NCBI GenBank assembly: GCA_963696665.1
Contig: CAVOLE010000031.1
Coordinates: 1 to 64,000 of the forward strand
DNA from: Roseiarcus sp963696665
GTDB lineage: Bacteria; Pseudomonadota; Alphaproteobacteria; Rhizobiales; Beijerinckiaceae
Length of the DNA: 64,000 nucleotides
Direction: 5' to 3'
Of this stretch, positions 8,899 through 19,164 are shown piece by piece. The notes under the pieces were generated by a model. That model made no database searches. It saw nothing but the letters and a program-made list of their open reading frames with translations, and was not told the DNA's origin. The translations under genes were made by a program, and so were the position numbers. The first letter of the stretch is position 1, and every line of letters begins with the position of its first letter.

Positions 8899-9996
8899 AT
8901 GACGCGCTTCATGCGGAAAGATGGCAAGGCCGTGATGGCGGCTCCCGCTCCGCCCGACAAGGCGGCCTCATACGAGATCGGCGAGGACGAAGCGGGCATG
9001 CGGCTCGACCGCTGGCTTCACCGCCGGTTTCCGGACGTGGCGAATTCGCATCTGATGCGGATCGTGCGCAAGGGCGAGGTGCGCGTTTCGGGCAAGCGGG
9101 CGGATATATCAACCCGGCTCGCGACCGGCGAGAGTGTGCGCGTGCCGCCGCTCCGGATCCCCGCGGGGCAGGGGCCTGCAGTCAAGCGCGCCAATCCCGG
9201 CGACGTTGCAGCCATCCGCGCGATGATGCTGTTCGAGGATCGCGACGTGCTCGTGCTCAACAAGCCTTACGGCCTCGCGGTCCAGGGCGGCTCGGGAACC
9301 ACGCGCCATATCGACGGCATGCTTCAGGCGCTCGCCGACAAGGAAGGCAATCGGCCCGTCCTCGTTCATCGGCTCGACCGCGACACGTCGGGCGTTCTCT
9401 TGATCGCCAAATCGCGCAAGATGGCGGCCGAGCTTGGCGAGATCTTCCGATCGCGGCAGGCGAAGAAGATCTATTGGGCGCTGGTCGAGGGCGTGCCCAA
9501 GCCGGCGCAGGGGCGCATCTCCATGTTTCTCGCCAAGGGCGAGGGCATGGCGGCCGCGAGAGGGACGGGCAGGGCGGATCTCGAGCGGATGCGGGTCGCT
9601 AGCCATGGCGACCCCGACGCCCAGCATTCGCTCACCCTCTATGCCGTCGTCGACAAGGTCACGCCGCGGCTCGCGTGGCTGTCGATGCGACCGGTGACTG
9701 GCCGCACCCATCAGCTGCGCGCCCACTGCGAGGCGATCGGCCATCCGATCGTCGGCGATCCGAAATACAATCGAAAGGCCCCGAACGACCCGGCGCGCGC
9801 CGACCCGTTGCGCGCCGTTCCGCCGGGGCTCGAACCCAAGCTGCATCTTCTGGCGCGCCGCCTGATCCTCCCCCATCCGCGGAGCGGAACCATCGACGTG
9901 ACGGCGCCCCTGCCGGAGCACATGAAAAAAAGCTTCGCCATGTTCGGCTTCGACGAGAACGAGCGTGACCCGATCGAGGACGCGCCCGATGAGTGA
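8899..9996 (+). CDS. rluC: RluA/RluC-family 23S rRNA pseudouridine synthase
   Basis: Isomerises uridines of 23S rRNA to pseudouridine. The N-terminal S4 domain (GMRLDRWLHRRFP) is followed by the catalytic domain with HRLDRDTSGVLL near residue 156, the family aspartate motif, and GRTHQLRAHCEAIGHPIVGD near the end. The length of 365 residues is slightly over average because of an N-terminal extension; ATGs at 8911 and 8935 are alternative starts. The stop overlaps the ATG of the ATP12 gene by 8 bases, so the two are translationally coupled. Family is sure; RluC versus RluD specificity is inferred. Confidence 0.85.
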   Translation: MTRFMRKDGKAVMAAPAPPDKAASYEIGEDEAGMRLDRWLHRRFPDVANSHLMRIVRKGEVRVSGKRADISTRLATGESVRVPPLRIPAGQGPAVKRANPGDVAAIRAMMLFEDRDVLVLNKPYGLAVQGGSGTTRHIDGMLQALADKEGNRPVLVHRLDRDTSGVLLIAKSRKMAAELGEIFRSRQAKKIYWALVEGVPKPAQGRISMFLAKGEGMAAARGTGRADLERMRVASHGDPDAQHSLTLYAVVDKVTPRLAWLSMRPVTGRTHQLRAHCEAIGHPIVGDPKYNRKAPNDPARADPLRAVPPGLEPKLHLLARRLILPHPRSGTIDVTAPLPEHMKKSFAMFGFDENERDPIEDAPDE

Positions 9997-10756
9997 GCCG
10001 ACCGAGGCGCCGCGCAACCCGATGCGCGCCGCGCAGGCGAATATGCGGCCCCAGCCGGTCAGGCGCTTCTACAAGAAAGCCGAGGTGGAGGAAGAGGGCG
10101 GGCGCTTCGTGCTGAGCCTCGACGGCCGCCGCGCGCGGACGCCTGGCCGCAATCCGCTCGCAGCGCAAAGCCGCGCGCTCATGCTCAAAGTTGCGGAGGA
10201 ATGGGAGCGGCAGCGCGAGACCATCGATCCTGCCGGCATGCCGCTGACGCGGCTCCTCAATTCCGCCATCGACGGCGTCGCGCATACGATGGCCGAAACG
10301 CGTGCCGATATTCTGCGCTACGCCGGCTCCGACCTCCTTTGCTACCGCGCCGAAGAGCCCGACACGCTCGTTGCGCAGCAAGCGCACGCTTTCGATCCGG
10401 TCCTGCGTTGGGCCGCGGATGATCTTGGAGCGCGCTTCACTGTGACCGCCGGGGTGACGCATGTCGCCCAACCGAACACAGCGCTGGCGGCGATCGGCGC
10501 CGCGCTCGACGCGTACGATGATCCGGCCACACTTGCCGCCCTCAGCGTGATGACGACGCTGACCGGGTCGGCGCTGCTGGCGCTCGCCGTTGGGCGCGGG
10601 TTTCTCTCAGCCGAAGCCGCGTGCCGTGCGGCGCATGTCGACGAGGATTTCCAGGCCGAGCGCTGGGGTGCGGATGCCGAGGCGATGGCGCGGCGGGAGG
10701 CGCGCCGGCGCGAGTTCGAGGCCGCGGCGACCGTAGTGGCGACGCACGCGGTTTAG
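9989..10756 (+). CDS. ATP12 family F1-ATPase assembly chaperone
   Basis: Encodes 255 residues from ATG 9989, inside the end of rluC. It has the ATP12 signature: RRFYKKAEVEEEGGRFVLSL near residue 25, the substrate-region LDGRRARTPGRNPL, EEWERQRETIDP and the stretch LLCYRAEEPDTLVAQQ. Mitochondrial ATP12 binds the F1 alpha subunit before assembly; the alphaproteobacterial protein is its homologue. It is cytosolic. The rluC-ATP12 pairing is frequent in Hyphomicrobiales. Coding is intact. Confidence 0.88.
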   Translation: MSEPTEAPRNPMRAAQANMRPQPVRRFYKKAEVEEEGGRFVLSLDGRRARTPGRNPLAAQSRALMLKVAEEWERQRETIDPAGMPLTRLLNSAIDGVAHTMAETRADILRYAGSDLLCYRAEEPDTLVAQQAHAFDPVLRWAADDLGARFTVTAGVTHVAQPNTALAAIGAALDAYDDPATLAALSVMTTLTGSALLALAVGRGFLSAEAACRAAHVDEDFQAERWGADAEAMARREARRREFEAAATVVATHAV

Positions 10757-10909
10757 GCCAAGCCTCGTCTTGGCGGTGATATGGTCGCTGGACGCGACCG
10801 GGGCTTGCCGAGGCTCGCGCTCACGCCAACCGGAACGCGAGCGACGAGACGCATTGGCGGGGCGCGCTGGCGGGAGATATCACTGAGAGCGCTTCGGGCT
10901 GAGGATTGG

Positions 10910-11476
10910 TCAGTGCGGCGCGGCTGCTTTCAACACCGCGTTCGGCCGCGTGAAGGCGATGTAGCGATCGATCGACCACAGGCCGTCCGGCGCGCGATGG
11001 AAGACGTCCATCCCTTCTTCTGTCGTCACATCGCGGGCGCCGTTTTTTTCCGCCGTCAGCGTCCAGGTCAGGCGGACCACCGCGAGATCGCCCGAAACGA
11101 GAATCTCATGGATGGCGGGCTCGTCATAGCGCAACGTGAGGCCGGGCCTCGCCAGCACCGCGCGGATGTTGGCGCAGAGCCGATCTCGCGAGCCGTTCAG
11201 GACGTCATCGACCGTGTAGCTAAGGTCCGGAGCAAACAGGCCGCAGACGGCGGCGAGGTCCTTGGCGTTGAAGGCGGCCGTCCACCGATGAAGGCGCTCA
11301 GTGATCGCACCCTTGGCGGCCGACGGATCGTCCGCGGCCGCAGCCTGCGCTGCCACGCCCATCAGCGCCAGCGCCGCGACGCCGCAGGCGAGAAAGCGGC
11401 CTCGTCTGACAGATCGCGGGTAAACACTCGTCGGAATGGCGAGCCTCCTTCTGGGCCGTTGCGGGTTCGATTCCAC
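10910..11476 (-). CDS. Exported SnoaL/DUF4440-like NTF2-fold protein
   Basis: About 188 residues from a GTG at 11474-11476. No better start is obvious, so the N-terminus is uncertain. A signal peptide follows a twin-arginine-like stretch (SVRRGRFLACGVAALALMG) and ends AQAAAAD. The mature part has the NTF2-fold pattern of limonene-epoxide-hydrolase/SnoaL-like proteins: LHRWTAAFNAKDLAAVCGLF, then DGLWSIDRYIAF. These folds act as small-molecule enzymes or binding proteins; the ligand is unknown. It is a single gene between a plus-strand chaperone and plus-strand pccB. Confidence 0.65.
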   Translation of the reverse strand: MESNPQRPRRRLAIPTSVYPRSVRRGRFLACGVAALALMGVAAQAAAADDPSAAKGAITERLHRWTAAFNAKDLAAVCGLFAPDLSYTVDDVLNGSRDRLCANIRAVLARPGLTLRYDEPAIHEILVSGDLAVVRLTWTLTAEKNGARDVTTEEGMDVFHRAPDGLWSIDRYIAFTRPNAVLKAAAPH

Positions 11477-11618
11477 CGCCCCGCTCGGGCGGCGGCCTTG
11501 ATGATGAGGCCTGCTTGGCGGTTGGGCCGAAACCGCAGACGCTTATAAATCAAACCAACGAATTCGAGCGAGCCGCAGGTCGTGCTACGCTAGGCCGGAA
11601 GCAACCCGGACTTTGCAG

Positions 11619-13151
11619 ATGAAGCACATTCTCGCTCGCCTCGACGCCCGCCGCGACCGCGCCCGCCTTGGCGGCGGCAAGGAGCGCATTTCGGCCCAGC
11701 ACGCCAAGGGCAAGCTCACCGCGCGCGAGCGCATCGAGCTCCTGCTCGACCACAACTCGTTCGAGGAGTTCGACATGTTCGTCGAGCACCGCTGCGACGA
11801 TTTCGGGATGGAGGCGACCAAGATTCCGGGCGACGGGGTGGTGACCGGCTGGGGCACGGTGAACGGCCGCACCGTGTTCGTCTTCGCCAAGGATTTCACG
11901 GTCTTCGGCGGCTCGCTTAGCGAGACGCATGCGGAGAAGATCACCAAGATCCAGGACATGGCGCTCAAGAACTGCGCTCCCATAGTCGGCCTGTTCGACG
12001 CCGGCGGCGCCCGCATCCAGGAGGGCGTCGCGGCGCTCGGAGGCTACGGCGAAGTTTTCCAGCGCAACGTGCTCGCCTCCGGCGTAATTCCGCAGATTTC
12101 GGTGATTATGGGTCCCTGCGCCGGCGGCGACGTCTATTCGCCGGCGATGACCGATTTCATCTTCATGGTGCGCGACACGAGCTACATGTTCGTCACTGGC
12201 CCGGACGTGGTGAAGACGGTAACCAACGAAACCGTGACCGCCGAAGAACTGGGCGGGGCGCAGGTGCACACCACCCGGTCGTCAATCGCCGACCGGGCTT
12301 ATGAGAACGACGTCGAGGCGCTGTTGCAGATGCGCCGGCTGATCGATTTCCTGCCGGCCTCCAACCTCGAACGCCCGCCGGCGTTGCCGAGCTTCGACGA
12401 CCCCGACCGGATCGACGCATCGCTCGACACATTGGTGCCCGACAACCCCAATAAACCCTACGACATCAAGGAGCTGATCCTGAAAGTTGCGGACGAAGGT
12501 GACTTCTTCGAGATCCAGGAGGCGCACGCCAAGAACATCGTGACCGGGTTTGCCCGCATCGGCGGCGCGACGGTCGGAATCGTCGCCAACCAGCCCCTCG
12601 CGCTCGCCGGCGTCCTCGATTCGGACGCGTCGCGCAAGGGCGCGCGCTTCGTCCGCTTTTGCGACTGCTTCAACATTCCGATCATAACCTTCGTCGACGT
12701 GCCGGGCTTTCTGCCGGGCACCGCGCAGGAATATGGCGGCCTCATCAAACATGGCGCGAAGCTCCTGTTCGCTTACGCCGAAGCGACCGTTCCCAAGGTC
12801 ACGGTCATCACGCGCAAGGCGTTCGGCGGCGCTTATGACGTCATGGCCTCGAAGCACTTGCGCGGCGACATCAATCTCGCCTGGCCGACGGCGCAGATCG
12901 CAGTGATGGGGGCCAAGGGAGCGGTCGAAATCATCTTCAGGTCCGACACCAACAATCCCGGCAAGATTGCTGAAAGAACGAAGGAATACGAGGATGCGTT
13001 CCTCTCGCCCTTCGTTGCGGCCGAGCGCGGCTATATCGACGAAGTGATCATGCCGCGCGCGACCCGCAAGCGCCTCTCACGAGCGCTCGCGATGCTGCGC
13101 AACAAGAAGCTCGAGAACCCGTGGAAGAAACACGACAACATTCCGCTGTGA
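11619..13151 (+). CDS. pccB: Propionyl-CoA carboxylase beta chain (carboxyltransferase)
   Basis: Transfers the carboxyl group from biotin to propionyl-CoA, giving methylmalonyl-CoA. 510 residues, normal for PccB. N-terminal motif GKLTARERIELLLDHNSFEE, oxyanion-hole glycines in GGARIQEGVAALGGYGEVF, IMGPCAGGDVYSPAMTDF near residue 165, and the second half-domain FVDVPGFLPGTAQEYGG and AKGAVEIIF. The start is the ATG at 11619; the frame also opens at a TTG two codons earlier. The biotin subunit gene pccA lies about 3 kb downstream on the same strand, separated by toxin-antitoxin and small genes on the other strand, so the pair is not one transcript here. Confidence 0.92.
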   Translation: MKHILARLDARRDRARLGGGKERISAQHAKGKLTARERIELLLDHNSFEEFDMFVEHRCDDFGMEATKIPGDGVVTGWGTVNGRTVFVFAKDFTVFGGSLSETHAEKITKIQDMALKNCAPIVGLFDAGGARIQEGVAALGGYGEVFQRNVLASGVIPQISVIMGPCAGGDVYSPAMTDFIFMVRDTSYMFVTGPDVVKTVTNETVTAEELGGAQVHTTRSSIADRAYENDVEALLQMRRLIDFLPASNLERPPALPSFDDPDRIDASLDTLVPDNPNKPYDIKELILKVADEGDFFEIQEAHAKNIVTGFARIGGATVGIVANQPLALAGVLDSDASRKGARFVRFCDCFNIPIITFVDVPGFLPGTAQEYGGLIKHGAKLLFAYAEATVPKVTVITRKAFGGAYDVMASKHLRGDINLAWPTAQIAVMGAKGAVEIIFRSDTNNPGKIAERTKEYEDAFLSPFVAAERGYIDEVIMPRATRKRLSRALAMLRNKKLENPWKKHDNIPL

Positions 13152-13214
13152 AGCGCCTCGGGCCGCGTCCACGCTGGATGAAACCGTGCTTCGCCGGCAG
13201 TCCGAAGCCTCAGC

Positions 13215-13340
13215 TCAGTAGATTTCCAAACACGCGGAATCATCGCCCCCGAATTCTTGGATGAGGCCGGCGTGATCTCGCAGGAGCGCTTCCGTTGCCG
13301 GGGTCTCCTGATTGCCGCAACGTAGCCAGATCACTTTCGG
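13215..13340 (-). pseudogene. C-terminal remnant of a DUF5615 PIN-like toxin
   Basis: Only the last 40 or so codons of the toxin survive: KVIWLRCGNQETPATEALL ... DSACLEIY followed by TGA at 13215-13217. That is the recognisable end of DUF5615 (VapC45-like) proteins, which are normally about 110 residues. An ATGA overlaps the antitoxin stop just where the toxin should start (residues MK...), but the frame after it does not lead into the remnant. The N-terminal two thirds, with the acidic active-site residues, is gone. The deletion is much larger than a sequencing slip. Confidence 0.6.
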
Positions 13341-13349
13341 CGGCGCGCT

Positions 13350-13571
13350 TCATGTCGTTGTTACGACACGCCGCTCGCGATCGGCGGCGTAGGCCAGGCA
13401 GGCGCGGATGTCCTCTTCGGTCGGCTCGGGATAGTCAGCAAGAATTTGCTCGTGCGACATGCCTACGGCGAGCCAACCCAGCACGTCGGCGACTGAGACG
13501 CGGAGGCCGCGAATGCACGGGCGTCCGCCGCGCTTGCCCGGCTCGAGGGTGATGATGCGCTGGTAATTCAT
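13350..13571 (-). CDS. DUF433 family antitoxin
   Basis: Encodes 73 residues starting MNYQRIITLEPGKRGGRPCI, with IRGLRVSVADVLGWLAVGMS and ILADYPEPTEEDIRACLAYA, the full signature of DUF433 (VapB45-like) antitoxins. It has a winged helix-type DNA-binding fold and normally neutralises and autoregulates with a DUF5615 toxin encoded immediately downstream. Here the toxin is a remnant, so the antitoxin is orphaned. The frame is intact. Confidence 0.8.
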   Translation of the reverse strand: MNYQRIITLEPGKRGGRPCIRGLRVSVADVLGWLAVGMSHEQILADYPEPTEEDIRACLAYAADRERRVVTTT

Positions 13572-13599
13572 TGTCGGTTGCTCGCGATTGCCGACGCCA

Positions 13600-13670
13600 G
13601 CATAGCTGGGCGACGTCCACCGATCGCTTCACGCAGGTTGTGCAGAAGATCCTCCATTGTGTCGCCCTGC
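13600..13670 (-). pseudogene. Fragment of a second HicB antitoxin
   Basis: Directly after hicA on the minus strand the codons read GDTMEDLLHNLREAI and, after a one-base slip, SVDVA. This matches residues of the intact HicB just upstream (GESMEELLRNLHEAIEGCLSVDV). No start codon or N-terminal half remains. It looks like the tail of a duplicated hicB. Confidence 0.5.
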
Positions 13671-13679
13671 ACTGGCGGT

Positions 13680-13888
13680 TTATCCAAGATCGCCATCCGG
13701 GATTTCGGCGATTTTCACGAGATGCGCCAAAAGACCAATTTTCAGCGGCCGAGTTCCGTGGATCGGGATCGACAGCCGCACCGTCGTTCCAGCTTTTCCT
13801 AGATATGATGGCTGCCGCTTATGCGGAGCAGTCGCCACCCGCGCCGTTCCACCAGCCGCGCGAAGTCGCGGCCGGACAATGATTTCAT
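13680..13888 (-). pseudogene. hicA: HicA-type mRNA interferase toxin, frameshifted
   Basis: Starts at ATG 13886-13888, overlapping the HicB stop (ATGA). The first part reads MKSLSGRDFARLVERRGWRL followed by RISGSHHI, including the catalytic His of the HicA dsRBD-like fold. Coding then meets TAG; the continuation GKAGTTVRLSIPIHGTRPLK ... IAEIPDGDLG lies in another frame and stops at 13680-13682. The product should be about 69 residues and cut mRNA when freed from HicB. The single slip near 13800 could be inactivation or a sequencing error. Confidence 0.65.
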
Positions 13889-14088
13889 ACGGCGATTTCC
13901 AGGACGCGGCTCTTGTCGTTCGGCTGGGGATCGGCGACGTCGACCGAGAGGCAACCTTCAATCGCCTCATGCAGGTTGCGTAAAAGCTCTTCCATGCTTT
14001 CGCCCTGCGTTGCGCATCCCGGGATCGCCGGGACTTCCGCCCAGTAACCGCCTTCCTCCGCGTCGTGCACGACGACTTTGATTTTCAT
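13885..14088 (-). CDS. hicB: HicB family antitoxin
   Basis: Encodes 67 residues: MKIKVVVHDAEEGGYWAEVP, then IPGCATQGESMEELLRNLHE and AIEGCLSVDV, a typical HicB RNase-H-like fold. It binds and inhibits HicA. The short form lacks the C-terminal ribbon-helix-helix seen in longer HicB proteins. The stop overlaps the hicA start by four bases, with the antitoxin first. Coding is intact. Confidence 0.82.
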   Translation of the reverse strand: MKIKVVVHDAEEGGYWAEVPAIPGCATQGESMEELLRNLHEAIEGCLSVDVADPQPNDKSRVLEIAV

Positions 14089-14141
14089 CCCGAATCCTCG
14101 TCATTAAGGGCTTGGCGCGAAAACGCCGGTGGCGCGCCCCC

Positions 14142-14279
14142 TTAGGATTTCTTGCCCGGCGCGTGCAACGCCTGGCCGGTTGGGCCTTGCGACTTCTTGT
14201 ATTCGGACACCGCGCCCTTGGGCTTGTCCGACTTTGGCTTCTTGGCTTCCTTGTTATTTCGCATCTGTCCCTTCGCCAT
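14142..14279 (-). CDS. Small basic conserved protein
   Basis: 45 residues, MAKGQMRNNKEAKKPKSDKP followed by KGAVSEYKKSQGPTGQAL, ending KKS. The ATG at 14277-14279 has a perfect AAGGAGG about 6 bases upstream. Lys-rich and probably disordered. Proteins with this opening are widespread and unannotated in alphaproteobacteria. Function unknown; nucleic-acid binding is only a guess from charge. Confidence 0.75.
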   Translation of the reverse strand: MAKGQMRNNKEAKKPKSDKPKGAVSEYKKSQGPTGQALHAPGKKS

Positions 14280-14444
14280 CGATTCCTCCTTCGGCTGCCG
14301 GCTTGGCCTTCGATTGTGACACAGACGCCGCAACCCCGCCATCGCCGTCGCGTCGGAAGAGGCGGCGGCGACATGACGGCCAGAAGCCAAGGCCGAAGGG
14401 TTAGCGCGGCGGAAAGAAGTAAGCGGGCCGGCGAGGTCGGGCCG

Positions 14445-14939
14445 TCAACCATCGCGGCGCCAGTGGCGCCATTGGCCGTGGCCCGCGGGCCCGCGGAAAA
14501 GCACAGCGAACCGGCGCTTCTGGCTGTCGTCCAGGCTGTCGTAAAGGGGCTTGGCGGCCGCGGCGAGCATTTGCAGGTCGGCGGCGCGGGCGCTCAACCT
14601 CTCGGAAACACGGGAGAGCCGGTCGATCGGGTTGACTTCGGCATTCTCGTTGTCACCCTGCTCGCGCCGCTCTCTCCAAGCGGCGAAGCGCGCGGCCCGC
14701 TGCTTGGCGAGATCCCGCATCGCCGATTCGAGCGGGGCCCAATTCTTCTCCTGGTCGGCGTTCAGTTCGAGGCCGGCCTTCAGCGCGGCGATACGCGCAT
14801 CAAGGAAGGCGGCGCGGTCCTCGGGGCTAAAGCGAGCCTGCTGCTGCGCGGAATCGTCCGCCACGGCAAAGCTCCCGCCGACAAAGGACGCCAAAGTCAG
14901 CGCGGTCGCAACGGCGATCACCGAAAGCCCTGTTTTCAT
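14445..14939 (-). CDS. Periplasmic Spy/CpxP-like LTXXQ protein
   Basis: 164 residues. The signal peptide MKTGLSVIAVATALTLASFV is cut after the AVA region. The mature chain is helical and charged, with two LTXXQ-type motifs: ELNADQEKNWAPLESAMRD and YDSLDDSQKRRFAVLF. This family includes envelope-stress chaperones Spy and CpxP. Monocistronic on the minus strand. Function by family resemblance only. Confidence 0.75.
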   Translation of the reverse strand: MKTGLSVIAVATALTLASFVGGSFAVADDSAQQQARFSPEDRAAFLDARIAALKAGLELNADQEKNWAPLESAMRDLAKQRAARFAAWRERREQGDNENAEVNPIDRLSRVSERLSARAADLQMLAAAAKPLYDSLDDSQKRRFAVLFRGPAGHGQWRHWRRDG

Positions 14940-15217
14940 GGAACGAATCTCCTCCTCGTGAATTCAGGGACAAAACGAACGCTAGATCAGCGCCGCGTAG
15001 GCGTCCAATGACAAGGGCGTGAGGACTTTCTTGATCGTTCGTTAACATGGACTTTCATCTTCGTGAAACCATGCGCCTTTGCTTTAGCTTAACTGTGCCA
15101 ACACGCTCTTCACCACGGCGCCGCCGGATTCACTTGCGGGAAAATATTGAGGCGCAGGGTCTTCGCGCATCCAGACCCGTCGACAAGGTCGCCGGACCGG
15201 AAAGAGTGCAGGTGCGT

Positions 15218-15658
15218 ATGATGGCGTTCGCAATCGACAGGAGCCGCACGATCATCAGCGCGATGATCCTCGGCCGCCGAGTGACGGCGCAAGACGTCGC
15301 CTGGCTGAAGCGGGAAGTGTTCGCCGGGCGGGAAGTGTCGCGCAAATCTGCCGATGAACTGTTCGCTGTCGTGCGCGCCGAGATGGACAATGCGCCTGAG
15401 TGGAAAGAGTTTTTTGTCGACATGATTGCCGAACACGTCGTCCGCCAGGCTGAGCCGCCGGGCGTAGTCAGCGACGAGCGGGCCGCTTGGCTCCTGGCCC
15501 GCGCCGACGAATGCAAGTCGGTTGAGGCGTTGGCCGCGCTGGTCAATGTGTGCGCCGAGGCGCACCGCGCGCCCGACTGGTTCGTGGCCGCGGTCAAGGA
15601 GCGAGCCGCGGCAGGCGGACGTGGAGCCGCGGCTGCGCTGCGCGCAACGGCCGGATAG
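15218..15658 (+). CDS. Conserved hypothetical protein
   Basis: About 146 residues from ATG 15218 (a second ATG follows at once). The frame is open for another 57 codons upstream, but those residues are low-complexity and Arg-rich and look non-coding. The protein is helical: DVAWLKREVFAGREVSRKSA, then APEWKEFFVDMIAEHVVRQ and VSDERAAWLLARADE. A similar arrangement occurs in uncharacterised rhizobial proteins. No signal or membrane span. Function unknown. Confidence 0.65.
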   Translation: MMAFAIDRSRTIISAMILGRRVTAQDVAWLKREVFAGREVSRKSADELFAVVRAEMDNAPEWKEFFVDMIAEHVVRQAEPPGVVSDERAAWLLARADECKSVEALAALVNVCAEAHRAPDWFVAAVKERAAAGGRGAAAALRATAG

Positions 15659-15781
15659 CCTTTTCTGCGCGTTCCCCTAGCCGTCGGAGCGCCTTGCGGC
15701 CGTTGATGGCGCGCGCTATCGGATAGCGGCGGCCCAAAGGGGCGTTTCAAGATGCTGGCCGCGATCGAGGGGTATCTCGGC

Positions 15782-16046
15782 ATGATCAAAGCTGCAGCCT
15801 CCGTTCTGGGCGCCGCCGTTCTCGCGCTCGGCGTCCTCTCTCAACCGGGCGCAGCTGAAGCTCAGATATACACTTATCCACATGAACGGGCGGGATGGAC
15901 GGTCGGCCCGGGGTTCTTTGGCTTTAGCGGTTATCCGTGGCCAGGACCGCCATTCGCGTCTCCTCTCCTAAAGCCGACCTACGGGTGCTATTTCACCCGC
16001 GCGAGGCTTGAGAACGCGTGGCGGCGAGGTCGAAGTCTGCGAGTGA
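15782..16046 (+). CDS. Small secreted protein, frameshift near end
   Basis: Signal peptide from ATG 15782 (MIKAAASVLGAAVLALGVLS, cut near AEA). The mature part is aromatic and proline-rich (GPGFFGFSGYPWPGPPF), then YGCYFTRARLENAWRR. The current frame continues to 16081. A one-base slip near 16026 would give the familiar ending VEVCE at 16044-16046, which pairs a second Cys with the one in GCY, as in related small rhizobial exported proteins. About 87 residues. Function unknown. Confidence 0.55.
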
Positions 16047-16170
16047 AGCTGGTGGGCGCCGCGCGCTTGGTCGGCGAATAGCGCGCCGTCTGAAGTTGTT
16101 TACCCGCTTCCGTTGTTCCCCTAGAAACGGCGGTTGAAGAAAGGCCAGGCGCTTTTCTCGCAGGGGCGCG

Positions 16171-18171
<2,001 letters not shown>

Positions 18172-18175
<4 letters not shown>

Positions 18176-18630
18176 GCGACCGAAAGCTGATTTCCTCGGG
18201 CTCGCCGTTCGAGAAGACATACGGCTATTCGCGCGCGGTTCGTTCGGGCGACGAAGTCCATATCGCCGGCACCACGGGCTACGATTATGCGAAGATGGCG
18301 ATGCCGGACGACGTCGCCGAACAGACGCGCAACATCTATGCGACCTTCGGCGGGGTCCTGAAGCAGGCCGGCGGCGAGCTTGCCGACATCGTGCGATTGC
18401 GCACATTCGTCACCGACGCAGCTTATTGCGAGCCAGTGTTGAAAGTGCAGGGCGAGGTTTTCGGCGCGATCCGTCCGGCGGGGACGATCGTGGTGGTTTC
18501 GGCGCTGCTCAAGCCGGAAATGAAGGTCGAGATCGAGGCCGACGCCCGGCTCAGCCCGACGTTCGTGAAGGCGCGTTTTGTCAGGCGGCCTTCTTCACCC
18601 ACAAAGCGCACCAGCCCGTCGGCGAGATGA
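18172..18630 (+). CDS. RidA/YjgF family protein
   Basis: Begins MSDRKLISSGSPFEKTYGYS at the ATG inside the pccA stop, so it is co-translated with pccA. The RidA fold is seen in EVHIAGTTGYDY, NIYATFGGVLKQAG and IVRLRTFVTD, the last carrying the arginine that binds the substrate carboxylate. Proteins of this class deaminate reactive enamines or imines. The frame gives 152 residues; the family core ends near residue 130 (KVEIEADARL). The extra tail overlaps the 3' end of the opposite HiPIP gene by 50 bases and may reflect a missed stop or a slip. Confidence 0.75.
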
Positions 18631-18844
18631 CGCCGTCGACCATCTTGCAGCTATTGGGAGCCACGAAGAAATTGCAGCCGTCGCATTGATGGCCGTCGTT
18701 CGGACTGGTCTGATAATGGACCGCGGTCTGCGCGATCTTGGCCTCAGCCTCGCCGCTCGTGAGCGCGAGGAGCGGAGCGGCGCCCGCGGCGGCGAAAAGG
18801 ACCGTGCGGCGGCTGACGCCGGGTGTGTTGCAAGTCTCACGCAT
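18581..18844 (-). CDS. High-potential iron-sulfur protein (HiPIP), Tat-exported
   Basis: 87 residues from ATG 18842-18844, with GGAGGAG upstream. The twin-arginine leader is SRRTVLFAAAGAAPLLAL. The mature chain of about 52 residues carries four Cys for one Fe4S4 cluster in HiPIP spacing: DGHQCDGCNFFVAPNSC and GWCALWV. HiPIPs are periplasmic one-electron carriers, for instance to photosynthetic reaction centres or respiratory oxidases. No obvious partner lies next to it, although cytochrome c oxidase is encoded in this window. Confidence 0.87.
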   Translation of the reverse strand: MRETCNTPGVSRRTVLFAAAGAAPLLALTSGEAEAKIAQTAVHYQTSPNDGHQCDGCNFFVAPNSCKMVDGVISPTGWCALWVKKAA

Positions 18845-19164
18845 GACCGGCTCCTCCGTCGAAGGGATCGCTTCCTGATGCGGGCGCGCCGGCTCGGCGA
18901 ACCGCGTCCAGTTTAGAATGATTCCAAATCGGCGCGTCGTCAATCGCCGTAGGCCCCCCGCGCCGCTCGGCGCATGGCGGACCAACAGCCAACGCCACAA
19001 GAGCCATGAATTCGTAACTGCCCAGGTGGGTCCACCGGCCTCATGCCTCAAGCCGCTCGCGAAGCGAGCGTGTCGAAGGGTGATCCAGAAGGCGGCGCCG
19101 GTCGTGCGCGTTGGAACGTTCTTCGAGACGCGCCTTCCCGCCTTGGCTGTAACCGCTGCTTACT
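18845..19164. repeat. Intergenic region with a short extragenic palindrome
   Basis: A 320-base gap on both strands. It contains CGCTCGC-GAA-GCGAGCG (19054-19070), a 7-bp stem inside a longer motif ending TGTCGAAGGG. Such palindromes are common dispersed sequences in alphaproteobacterial genomes. The right part should hold the HiPIP promoter; I see no clear promoter boxes. Confidence 0.35.
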
